Position numbers and translations under genes: made by a program. DNA of 64,000 nt from AWTP1-13 sp033764875 (GTDB lineage: Bacteria > Pseudomonadota > Alphaproteobacteria > Rhizobiales > Hyphomicrobiaceae). The stretch is taken from positions 7,154-71,153 of the forward strand of contig JANRIO010000104.1 in the NCBI GenBank assembly GCA_033764875.1. The letters run 5' to 3'. The notes under the pieces are model-generated. The model did not search any database, was not told the origin of the DNA, and worked only from the letters and a program-made list of their open reading frames with translations. Numbering within the stretch: the first letter of the stretch is position 1; the number at the start of each line of letters is the position of its first letter. Positions 52,486 to 60,120 of the stretch are shown here, piece after piece.

Positions 52486-54631
52486 CGGCAGGCGCCGCCG
52501 GCTCGCGCGACAACAGACCGGCCACAAGCGCCTCGGCCGCGAGCGCGCCCGAGATCACCACCGCCTCGATGCCGGCGCCGTGGGTGGCGGCGCCCGCCAG
52601 AACGAGATTGCGTACGGGCGTGCGCACCGGCGCCTTGCCGTTTGCAGCCCGCGTGCCGTAGATCGAGCCGTGCCTGGTCCAGGCGTAGCGCTGGAAGGTG
52701 AGCGGCGTCGCCTCGGCGCGGTAGACGATGCGCTCCTCGATGTCGGGGATGGCGGCCTTGGCGGCGGCAATCAACGCGTCGCCCATGGCCTTCTTGCGCG
52801 CGATGTACTCATCGGAGTTGCGATAGTTGTCGAGATCGGATGCATCGTCGCTGGGCCCGAGCGGATACCAGGCGCGCGCCTTGTCGTTGGGGACGAGCTT
52901 GATAATCTCGACCGTGGAATAGCCCTCGGGCGCACAGGACGGATCGAGGACGGAGGGGATCACGAGGCCGGCGTAGCCTGCGGCGCTGCTCACGTGCACC
53001 ACGGCCGGCATGTCGAGCTTGCCCTTGAGGCCCAGGTGCACGCCGACGGCGGAGCAGGCGGGCGTCACGGGGCCGAGCTGGGCCTCGAACGCGGAGCGCA
53101 CCTCGGGCTCGGCGATCAGCCGGGACAGCATGAGCGAGAGGTCGGCGTTGCAGACCACCGCCCTTGCCGCGACGGTGCGCTCGGCGCCCTTGTGGTCGCG
53201 CACGACGAGGCCCTCGACCTGCATGCTCCGGCTCAGGATGCGCACGACAGGCGTGCGCAGGTGCACGCGGCCGCCGCTGCGCTCGATGGCGGCGACAAGG
53301 CTGTCGGCCAGGGCGCCGGAGCCGCCGACAGGATAGTGGCCGCCGTGGAAGTAGTAGCCGTAGAGCGGGACCATGTCGGATACCTTCAGGTTCCGGCCGT
53401 CGTCGGAGAGGTAGCCGGTCAGCGCGGAGATCCACTCGAGCGCCGCCTTGTCCTTGACGTGCCGGCCGACGAACTCGTGCCAGGGCCTGCCCATCCATTC
53501 GACGGCCAGCGGGTTGTTGCGGGCGAAGGCAAGCAGCGCCTCGGGCGTGGAGGGCGTGCCGGGAATGCCGCTGCGGCCTTCGGCAGTCGAGAACATGGCG
53601 TTGAAGATCGTCTCGATCTCGCCGAACAGTGCGACGATGCCGGCAGCATCCTGCGGGAACATGGCCGCGAGGCTGCGGGCATAGCCGCGCCAGTCGCGCG
53701 GCACGTCGAGGGTCTTGCCGTCGAGAACGTAGCGGTGGTCGAGGCGCGACCAGGTGCAGTCGCGCTCGATGCCGAGGCGCTTGAACAGCGTGTGCACGGT
53801 GCCGCCGGGGTACCAGCCGGAGATGTCGTGCACGCCGCTGTCGAAGCGGAACACCAGCTTGGCGTCGGTCTTGGGGTCGCGGGTGCGGGCCACGCGCAGC
53901 CAGGTGTGGGCGAAGCCGCCCGGGACCACGTGGTGCTCGAAGACGGCGACTTTCAGTCCTTCCTGGGCGAGGAGCGCTGCGGCCGTGAGGCCGCCGATGC
54001 CGGCGCCGACCACGGCGACGTCGCACACCTCGTCCGCGCCGGCCGCTGACGGCGGACGGGAGAAGTCGGGCGGGCTCCAGGCGTTGCGCTGGTCGCCGGC
54101 GGCCATCCGGGCAAGGCCGCGCCGCACGAGCAGGCGAGGGAGCAGGACCGAGGCGATTGCGCCCAGGACCAGCGGACCAGTGGTCGCCAGCGACGGCAGC
54201 TTGAGGAACGCGGCGAGCGCGAACCAGGTGAAGAGGATCGCCCAGAGGCCGGAGATCTGCGTGTTGATGGCGAGGAACAGGGGAGAGCGGCTCGCGCCCT
54301 GGTACTCGCCGGCGGAGAACTCCGCCGTCCACGGGCGGCCGATGGCGATGCTGACGGCGGCCCCGGCGGCAAGCGCGGCCAGCACCATGGCGTTGGAGTT
54401 GGCGATGAGCCATGGCGCGCCGGACAGATGGCCGATGACGACGGACGCCAGGCCTGCGAGCAGCGCCAGCTCGAAGGCGGGCGGCAGCTTGCCGCGATGG
54501 CGGAGCAGCGCCCAGGCGAGGCCGTAGGCCAGGCCGAGGGCCGCGGCCGCGAAGGGGTGGCCGAGCCAGACCCCCAGGGCGTAGAGGGGCAGGGGCAGCA
54601 GGGCGGCTTTGACGATCAGAAACGTGCGCAT
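52454..54631 (-). CDS. Membrane-anchored FAD oxidoreductase, phytoene desaturase/CrtISO-like
   Basis: The 725-residue protein joins an N-terminal membrane part (about five helices in residues 1-175) to a CrtI/RetSat-like flavoprotein. The dinucleotide fold is DVAVVGAGIGGLTAAALLAQ near residue 205, and the C-terminal FAD motif is VRNLVLAGAATHGAGIEAVV. CrtI-type enzymes desaturate, saturate or isomerise carotenoids and other isoprenoids, but no carotenoid genes are nearby. A divergent TetR gene and a tandem operator over its promoter indicate inducible expression. The end overlaps the PilZ gene by 32 bp on the opposite strand. Confidence 0.88.
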   Translation of the reverse strand: MRTFLIVKAALLPLPLYALGVWLGHPFAAAALGLAYGLAWALLRHRGKLPPAFELALLAGLASVVIGHLSGAPWLIANSNAMVLAALAAGAAVSIAIGRPWTAEFSAGEYQGASRSPLFLAINTQISGLWAILFTWFALAAFLKLPSLATTGPLVLGAIASVLLPRLLVRRGLARMAAGDQRNAWSPPDFSRPPSAAGADEVCDVAVVGAGIGGLTAAALLAQEGLKVAVFEHHVVPGGFAHTWLRVARTRDPKTDAKLVFRFDSGVHDISGWYPGGTVHTLFKRLGIERDCTWSRLDHRYVLDGKTLDVPRDWRGYARSLAAMFPQDAAGIVALFGEIETIFNAMFSTAEGRSGIPGTPSTPEALLAFARNNPLAVEWMGRPWHEFVGRHVKDKAALEWISALTGYLSDDGRNLKVSDMVPLYGYYFHGGHYPVGGSGALADSLVAAIERSGGRVHLRTPVVRILSRSMQVEGLVVRDHKGAERTVAARAVVCNADLSLMLSRLIAEPEVRSAFEAQLGPVTPACSAVGVHLGLKGKLDMPAVVHVSSAAGYAGLVIPSVLDPSCAPEGYSTVEIIKLVPNDKARAWYPLGPSDDASDLDNYRNSDEYIARKKAMGDALIAAAKAAIPDIEERIVYRAEATPLTFQRYAWTRHGSIYGTRAANGKAPVRTPVRNLVLAGAATHGAGIEAVVISGALAAEALVAGLLSREPAAPAARSPAVSSAA

Positions 54632-54657
54632 GGCCGGATCTCCACTGGCGAGAACTT

Positions 54658-54683
54658 TTTACGTTGTAAATTTACATTGTAAA
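54658..54683. promoter_or_regulatory. Tandem 13-bp operator for the TetR regulator
   Basis: Two adjacent copies, TTTACGTTGTAAA (54658-54670) and TTTACATTGTAAA (54671-54683), differ at one base and are each nearly palindromic. They lie between the divergent oxidoreductase and TetR genes and are very AT-rich for this genome. Confidence 0.75.
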
Positions 54684-54691
54684 ATCGTCAA
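54663..54691 (-). promoter_or_regulatory. Promoter of the FAD oxidoreductase gene
   Basis: On the minus strand TTGACG (54691-54686) and TACAAC (54668-54663) are 17 bp apart. The tandem operator covers the spacer and the -10 box, so the bound regulator should repress transcription. Confidence 0.65.
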
Positions 54692-54758
54692 GCGCCTCGT
54701 ATGGATGGCTGGTGAAATGCCGCAGCAGGAGCTGTGGCGGAGAAATTCGAGGAGCGGC

Positions 54759-55406
54759 ATGGCGCGGGTGGTCGCGAAGGGCGAGGCAGAGGCGTTCCGG
54801 CAGCGGCTGGTCGACGCCGCCGAGCGCTTGATCATCGGTCGCGATTCCATCGACTTCACGATGCGGGAGCTCGCCGGGGAGGTGGGCTGCAGCCCGATGC
54901 TTCCCTACCGCTATTTCAGGGACAAGGACGACATCCTGGCGGCGGTGCGCGCGGCCGCGTTCCTGCGCTTTGCCGCGGCGCTCGAGGCGCCGCGGGAGGC
55001 GCCGAGCGAGTTGAAGGCGCGATCGCTCGGCGTCGGGGATGCCTACGTGGCGTTCGCCTTCGCCAATCCACAGCTCTACCGGCTGATGTTCAATACGCCG
55101 CCGGTGGAGCGCGGGCGCTATCCCGAGCTCGATGAGGCGGGAGGGAGGGCGCGGGACACGATGTCAGCGCACGTCAGGGACGTGGTGGAGGCAGGCCTGC
55201 TGGTCGGCGATCCGGTGGTGATCGGGCACCTGTTCTGGGCCAGCCTGCACGGATTGATCGTGCTACAACTCGCGGGCCAGCTCGCTCCCGAGCCCGGCTT
55301 CGAGGCCCTGCGCGCGGCCATGACGCAGGCGCTCGTCTTCGGCCTGCGCAATCCGGATCTTCCCGCCCTTCCCGGGGCCGCGAAAGGCGGTCTACACGCT
55401 TCCTGA
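54759..55406 (+). CDS. TetR-family transcriptional regulator
   Basis: A 215-residue regulator. The HTH is at residues 30-60: FTMRELAGEVGCSPMLPYRY, followed by FRDKDDILAAVR. The C-terminal ligand domain has AFANPQLYRLMFNTPP and LFWASLHGLIVLQLAGQL, typical of the TetR_C WHG group. ATG 54759 (AGGAG upstream) gives the usual short N-terminus; ATG 54705 or 54717 would add residues. The tandem operator in the divergent promoter region is its probable target, regulating the flavoprotein gene and perhaps itself. The inducer is unknown. Confidence 0.88.
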   Translation: MARVVAKGEAEAFRQRLVDAAERLIIGRDSIDFTMRELAGEVGCSPMLPYRYFRDKDDILAAVRAAAFLRFAAALEAPREAPSELKARSLGVGDAYVAFAFANPQLYRLMFNTPPVERGRYPELDEAGGRARDTMSAHVRDVVEAGLLVGDPVVIGHLFWASLHGLIVLQLAGQLAPEPGFEALRAAMTQALVFGLRNPDLPALPGAAKGGLHAS

Positions 55407-55490
55407 GGGCTGTGCTTGACCGGGCCCGTGCCTTGGGCAATGTGCGCTGCGCCCCAGCCCATACCCAGGCACGAGCGGTCCAGAGCACGC

Positions 55491-57110
55491 ATGGCCTCAG
55501 CCCTTACGGATTTCCTGCGGCTCGCCCGCACCGGCGTCGTGCTCGCCCAGCACGGCGTGCGCTTCGTGCCGGCGGGCACGCCGACGCCGTGGCCGCTGAC
55601 GCTGCTGCGCTGGGCGACGTGGCCGCTCAGGGCGATGGCCTGGCTGCTGTCGCCGGCGACGGCGCGGTCGGGACGCCTGGCGCGGGCGCTGACGCGTCTG
55701 GGCCCCAGCTACATCAAGCTCGGCCAGTTCCTGGCGACGCGCCGCGACCTGATCAGCGCCGAGCTCGCCGACGACCTGACGGAGCTGCAGGACAAGCTGC
55801 CCCCGTTCCCCATGAGCGAAACGCGCCGCGTCGTCGAGGAGGCGCTCGGGGGACGGCTCGAGGACCACTTCGTCGCATTCGGCCCGCCGGTGGCGGCGGC
55901 CTCCATCGCGCAGGTGCACAAGGCGGTGGTGGAGGAGAACGGCGTGCGCCGGGAGGTCGCCGTCAAGGTGCTGAGGCCCGGCATCGAGCGGCGCTTCCGC
56001 GGCGACCTGTCGAGCTTCTTCCGGGCGGCGCGCCTGATCGAGCGCCTCGTTCCGTTCTCGCGGCGGCTCAAGCCCGTTGCCGTTGTGGAGACGCTCGCGC
56101 GCTCCGTCGAGCTCGAGATGGACCTCAGGCTGGAGGCGGCCGCCATCTCGGAGATGGCCGACAACATCACGGGCGACCGGAGCCTGCCGGACGGCGCCTT
56201 CCGCGTGCCGGCGGTCGACTGGCGCCGCACGGCGCGGCGCCTGCTCACCATCGAGTGGATCGACGGCATCCCGGTGCGCGATGTCGCGGCGATCGAGGCC
56301 GCCGGCCTCGACCGCAAGCAGCTCGGCCTCGTCATCCTGCGCTCGTTCCTGCGGCATGCCATGCGCGACGGCTTCTTCCACGCCGACATGCACCAGGGCA
56401 ACCTGCTCGTCGACCGCAGCGGCACGGTGGTGGCGGTCGATTTCGGCATCGTCGGCAGGCTCGGTCCGCGCGAAAGGCGGTTCCTCGCCGAGATCCTGCA
56501 CGGGCTCATCACGCGCGACTACCGGCGCACGGCGCAGGTGCACTTCGACGCCGGCTATGTGCCCGCGCACCACTCGGTCGAGGTGTTCGCGCAGGCCATG
56601 CGCGCCATCGGCGAGCCGATCCACGGTCGTACGGCGGATGAGATCTCCATGGCGGACCTGCTCGGGCAGCTGTTCGCGTACACCGAGGTGTTCGACATGG
56701 AGACGCGGCCGGAGCTGCTGCTCTTGCAGAAGACCATGGTGGTCGTCGAGGGGGTGGCGCGAGCGCTCGATCCGGAGCTCAACATGTGGGTGGCGGCGGA
56801 GCCGATCGCCAAGGCCTGGGTCGAGGCCAACCTCGGCGTCGCCGGCCGCCTGAAGGAGGCGGGCGAAGGGGCCGAGACCTTCGGGCGGACGCTCATGGAG
56901 CTGCCGCGGCTGATGGAGCGGGCGGAAGGCACGGCGCTGGCGCTCGCCGAGATGGCACGCACGGGGCTGCGGCTCGACGAGGCGACCATCGCCGGTCTCG
57001 CCCGTGCCCAGGCGGAGCAGACGCGCGGCTCGCGCTGGATCGTGGGCCTTGCCGTGCTCGCGCTCGCAGGGATTGCGGCCTGGATGGTCCTCGGCGGGGC
57101 CGTTCACTGA
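55491..57110 (+). CDS. ubiB: Ubiquinone biosynthesis ABC1-family kinase-like protein UbiB
   Basis: Needed for ubiquinone synthesis, probably as an ATPase that handles lipid precursors. The 539-residue protein has the KxGQ motif in GPSYIKLGQFLATRRDLIS, the Ala-rich loop VAAASIAQVHKAV, VAVKVLRPGI, the catalytic HADMHQGNLLV and VVAVDFGIVGRL. A C-terminal transmembrane segment ends the chain (IVGLAVLALAGIAAWMVLGG). ATG 55491 begins MASALTDFLRLAR; upstream in-frame codons are ignored. It is not adjacent to ubiE (33235) or coaBC, unlike many relatives. Confidence 0.94.
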   Translation: MASALTDFLRLARTGVVLAQHGVRFVPAGTPTPWPLTLLRWATWPLRAMAWLLSPATARSGRLARALTRLGPSYIKLGQFLATRRDLISAELADDLTELQDKLPPFPMSETRRVVEEALGGRLEDHFVAFGPPVAAASIAQVHKAVVEENGVRREVAVKVLRPGIERRFRGDLSSFFRAARLIERLVPFSRRLKPVAVVETLARSVELEMDLRLEAAAISEMADNITGDRSLPDGAFRVPAVDWRRTARRLLTIEWIDGIPVRDVAAIEAAGLDRKQLGLVILRSFLRHAMRDGFFHADMHQGNLLVDRSGTVVAVDFGIVGRLGPRERRFLAEILHGLITRDYRRTAQVHFDAGYVPAHHSVEVFAQAMRAIGEPIHGRTADEISMADLLGQLFAYTEVFDMETRPELLLLQKTMVVVEGVARALDPELNMWVAAEPIAKAWVEANLGVAGRLKEAGEGAETFGRTLMELPRLMERAEGTALALAEMARTGLRLDEATIAGLARAQAEQTRGSRWIVGLAVLALAGIAAWMVLGGAVH

Positions 57111-57193
57111 CAGGCAGCCAACAGCGCTCTGGCGAAACCGGCCCCGTCTGTCCTAAGCTCGCCTGCAAGCAACCGGCAAGGGAAGCGCTCCGC

Positions 57194-57457
57194 GTGGACG
57201 AGAGAACCATCAAGGCAGCGCGGCGGGTCGAGGAGATCACGGTCTTCTACGTCCACGCCGCAGTCTACGTCATCATCAACCTGCTCCTGGTGATCATCAA
57301 CGTCACCATCACCGACGACGTGTGGTGGGCGCACTGGGTGATCCTGGGCTGGGGGCTGGGGCTCGTGGCGCACTGGGCCTCCGTGTTCGGGGGCACGCCG
57401 CGCTTCATCAGGCGCTGGCAATGGCGCAAGCTGCGGGAGCTGCGCCGCAAGGCGTGA
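57194..57457 (+). CDS. 2TM-domain protein, 87 aa
   Basis: A small membrane protein matching the 2TM domain pattern: a basic N-terminal helix (DERTIKAARRVEEITVFYVH), two membrane segments (AAVYVIINLLLVIINVTI and WVILGWGLGLVAHWASVF) and a basic C-terminal end. GTG 57194 follows AAGGGAAG. Function unknown; such domains also occur fused to histidine kinases. It follows ubiB by 83 bp and ends 16 bp before the convergent coaD. Confidence 0.8.
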   Translation: MDERTIKAARRVEEITVFYVHAAVYVIINLLLVIINVTITDDVWWAHWVILGWGLGLVAHWASVFGGTPRFIRRWQWRKLRELRRKA

Positions 57458-57473
57458 TGCGGCGCGGCGGCGG

Positions 57474-57989
57474 TCAGCCCTTCTTGCGCTGCTGGGCCTT
57501 GGCCTTGAGGCGCTTGGCGACGGCCGTCGAGACGAAGTCGGAGACGGTGCCGCCCATCAGCGCGATCTGGCGCACCAGCGTGCCGGTCACGTGCCGCACC
57601 TGGGGGCTCGCCGGCAGGAATACGGTGTCGATGTCGCTCGCCATGGCGCCGTTCATGCCCGCCATCTGCATCTCATAGTCGAAGTCGGTGCTGTCCCTGA
57701 GGCCACGGAAGATGATCGTCGCCTCCTCGGCCCGGGCGGCGTCGATGGTGAGGCTGTCGAAGGTGACGATCTTGATCTTGCAGCCGGTCGACTTGGCGAT
57801 GGGGGCCGTCTCCGCCTCGAGCATCTCGATGCGCTCCTGAGCCGAGAACAGCGGCACCTTGCCCGGATGCACGCCGATGCCGACGACGAGCCGGTCGACC
57901 ATGCGGGCGGCGCGCGCAATGACGTCGATGTGGCCGCGGGTGGGCGGATCGAACGAGCCTGACGTGAAGCCGGTGGTCTTGGTGGACAA
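57474..57989 (-). CDS. coaD: Phosphopantetheine adenylyltransferase
   Basis: Adds AMP to 4'-phosphopantetheine in CoA synthesis, the step after CoaBC, which is also in this window. The 171-residue length is normal only if translation begins at TTG 57989 (reading TKTTGFTSGSFDPPTRGHID after the first residues). No ATG is suitably placed. The nucleotidyltransferase motif is SGSFDPPTRGH. Substrate residues lie in FRGLRDSTDFDYEMQMAGMN and the C-terminal motif is ASPQVRHVTGTLVRQIA. The unusual start codon suggests modest translation. Confidence 0.95.
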   Translation of the reverse strand: MSTKTTGFTSGSFDPPTRGHIDVIARAARMVDRLVVGIGVHPGKVPLFSAQERIEMLEAETAPIAKSTGCKIKIVTFDSLTIDAARAEEATIIFRGLRDSTDFDYEMQMAGMNGAMASDIDTVFLPASPQVRHVTGTLVRQIALMGGTVSDFVSTAVAKRLKAKAQQRKKG

Positions 57990-58140
57990 GGGTCGGAGCC
58001 TTCGAGCTGGCTGAGGGTGCGGGGCGGGCCGGCTGTGCCGGCTGATTCCGGGGCGATCGTACAGGCCGGGCCGAGGCAATCAAGGCGCATGCCGGGGGAC
58101 GGCGGCCCGACAGACCGGGACGAGCGCTTCGCAAGCCCTC

Positions 58141-58683
58141 TCAGAAGCGATGCGGCGGCCCCGGCGGGGGGCCGGGGGGGCCATCGGGATCGTCGAGGAG
58201 GCCCCGCGGCGGGGGCATCCAGCGGCGCTCGCGCCACTTGCCGTAGGCGCGCCGCTCCTGCGGTGTCAGGTTCTTGACGATCTGGCTGTAGAGCTCGCGG
58301 GTCAGCTCGCGGGCCTCGTTCTCCTTGGCGATCAGGTTGGCCTGCGCGGCCTCGAACTTGGCCTCGTCGAAGGGCTCAGCGGCCATGACGGCGGCGATCT
58401 CGTTGCGGGCCTGGCGGATCTCGCGGCGCATGGGCCGGAGGCGCTGGCGGATGTCGGCGGTGATGTCGTAGATCTCCTTGCGCCGCCCGTGACCGAGCGA
58501 GACGGAGTAGCCGATCAGGTTGGGCGGGCCCGGCTCCGGCGGGCCGCCGCGAAAGCGCCACATGGCGGCGCCGATGGAGCCGGCCACGAACACGTTGACC
58601 GCCAGGGACAGGCACAGCACGACGAGCAGCCAGCGCGGGATGCGTGCGGCTGCCGGCTCTGCGCCCGGCGTCTCGATGCTCAT
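58141..58683 (-). CDS. Periplasmic heavy-metal sensor (CpxP/CnrX-like)
   Basis: A 180-residue protein with one N-terminal membrane anchor (WLLVVLCLSLAVNVFVAGSI) and a periplasmic helical hairpin (RRKEIYDITADIRQRLRPMR, EIRQARNEIAAVM, LTRELYSQIVKNLTPQERR). This is the Metal_resist pattern of CnrX, ZraP and Spy. A Pro/Gly-rich tail ends in histidine. The start overlaps the stop of the anti-sigma-like gene by 4 bp, so it belongs to the sigma-factor operon. It probably senses metal or envelope stress and signals to the anti-sigma factor. Confidence 0.82.
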   Translation of the reverse strand: MSIETPGAEPAAARIPRWLLVVLCLSLAVNVFVAGSIGAAMWRFRGGPPEPGPPNLIGYSVSLGHGRRKEIYDITADIRQRLRPMRREIRQARNEIAAVMAAEPFDEAKFEAAQANLIAKENEARELTRELYSQIVKNLTPQERRAYGKWRERRWMPPPRGLLDDPDGPPGPPPGPPHRF

Positions 58684-59186
58684 AGAAGATCCTCATCGAG
58701 CGTGTCGAAGGCCGAGGTGTGGGTCGAGCTCGCCGAGGCGACCGGCAGACCCGTCAGCTGCTGCACGGGCCGCAGCACGGATTGCAGCTGGCCGGAAAGC
58801 CCGATCAGGATGCCGAGCGCCAGGGAGGCAGCCGTGACCAGCGCGCCGAGGCTGACGGGATCGACGGAGGACAGGCGCCAGCGCGCGGGCGCGCGCGGCG
58901 CCAAGGTGAGCCGGGCCGGCGCGGGGGATGATGCGGCGAGCCGCGGGGTCGCGCGGGCGGCGGCCTCGATGCGCAGGGCAAGGGCACCGAGATCGCGGGG
59001 CGGCAGCGGAGGAACGTCGAGCACGCGCTCGAGCGCCTCGGCCTCGGCAAGGAGACGGCGTGCCGCCGCGTCGCGCGCGAGGAGGCGGCCGGCGGCGGCG
59101 CGGCGCTCGATGGGCCATCGCGTGCGTCCGCTGCCGTACACGGCGAGCAGCTCGTCGAACTCCTCAATGGTCATCTCGATCTTCAT
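58680..59186 (-). CDS. Probable anti-sigma factor, single-pass membrane protein
   Basis: A 168-residue protein with a short acidic N-terminal cytoplasmic region (MKIEMTIEEFDELLAVYG), an Ala/Arg-rich helical middle, and one membrane segment at about residues 115-135 (LGALVTAASLALGILIGLSG). It has no zinc-binding HxxxCxxC motif. Identification as an anti-sigma factor rests mainly on its place between an ECF sigma gene (53 bp upstream) and a metal-sensor gene (4-bp overlap), the same order as cnr/ncc-type operons. ATG 59186 is used; an in-frame start at 59222 is possible. Confidence 0.7.
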   Translation of the reverse strand: MKIEMTIEEFDELLAVYGSGRTRWPIERRAAAGRLLARDAAARRLLAEAEALERVLDVPPLPPRDLGALALRIEAAARATPRLAASSPAPARLTLAPRAPARWRLSSVDPVSLGALVTAASLALGILIGLSGQLQSVLRPVQQLTGLPVASASSTHTSAFDTLDEDLL

Positions 59187-59239
59187 GGTCCTACTGCCAA
59201 TCAATCCGTCCGCAACTGCCAAGCTGCTGCATCGTCACA

Positions 59240-59893
59240 CTAGTCGCCGTCCGCATCGCGGTGGCCCTGAGGCTCGATCTCGGCCTCGGGGATCAGGGCC
59301 CGCCAATCCTCCTTCAGGGCCGCCTTCAGGGTCCGGCGTGCGCGGGCCAGAAGCGACTCTACCGCCTCGTCGGAGACACGCAGGACCTCGCCCACCTCGA
59401 TCTGGCTCATGCCTTCGTAGTGGAAGAGGGTCAAGGCAAGCCGCTGGCGCTCCGGCAGCGCCTGCAAAGCCGCGTTGACGCGCCGGGCGAGATCCTGCTC
59501 GGCAAGCTGGCGCACCTGGGAGGCCGGAGTGGGCACCTCGGGCACGGTGTCGACGACAGCGACATTGCGTGCGGCGCGCACACGGTCGATGCACAGGTTG
59601 GAGACCACGCGCCGCAGCCAGGGCCGCACACCACCTGCGCCAAGCTCGAGGGTTCCGGCGTGGCGCCACAGCCGAAGCAGGGCCTCCTGCGCGACGTCCT
59701 CGGCCTCGGCCTCGTCCCGCAGCATGCGCCGCGCGATGCCGATCGCCGTGGGCAGATGCCGGCCCACGAGAGCACGAAACGCCTCGGCCTCACCCGCAGC
59801 GGCGCGTGCAAGCAATGCCGCCTCGTCCTCCGAGTCGTCAGAACCGGACCAAGTTATGGGCTCCGACCCTTCTTTTCGCGCCAGCACACCCAT
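59240..59893 (-). CDS. ECF-family RNA polymerase sigma factor
   Basis: A 217-residue extracytoplasmic-function sigma factor. Region 2 includes DEAEAEDVAQEALLRLW for core binding and WLRRVVSNLCIDRVRA for -10 recognition. Region 4 includes LPERQRLALTLFHYEGMSQI and VLRVSDEAVESLLARAR for -35 recognition. It heads a three-gene operon with an anti-sigma-like protein and a periplasmic metal sensor. Its targets would be envelope or metal-stress genes. No autoregulated promoter could be named in the 59894-60120 gap. Confidence 0.93.
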   Translation of the reverse strand: MGVLARKEGSEPITWSGSDDSEDEAALLARAAAGEAEAFRALVGRHLPTAIGIARRMLRDEAEAEDVAQEALLRLWRHAGTLELGAGGVRPWLRRVVSNLCIDRVRAARNVAVVDTVPEVPTPASQVRQLAEQDLARRVNAALQALPERQRLALTLFHYEGMSQIEVGEVLRVSDEAVESLLARARRTLKAALKEDWRALIPEAEIEPQGHRDADGD

Positions 59894-60120
59894 CCGCTGC
59901 CAACTTGCCCCGCAACAACGATCCTGCCTGGCAAGGTGATCCCCGCGGCATCAGGGCACCCCTTGCAACCAGCAGCCACGTGCGCCTGGAGACCACACGC
60001 TCGCGGGTTGGGGTGTGAACGTTGGCCACGCTCCCCTTCCGTCGCGGTCGATCTATGCCCCGGCCGGTCGGGGCATCGGGGAGGGGCAGGCGGCGAAGAG
60101 GACCGGCGCGGTTGCGGCTG

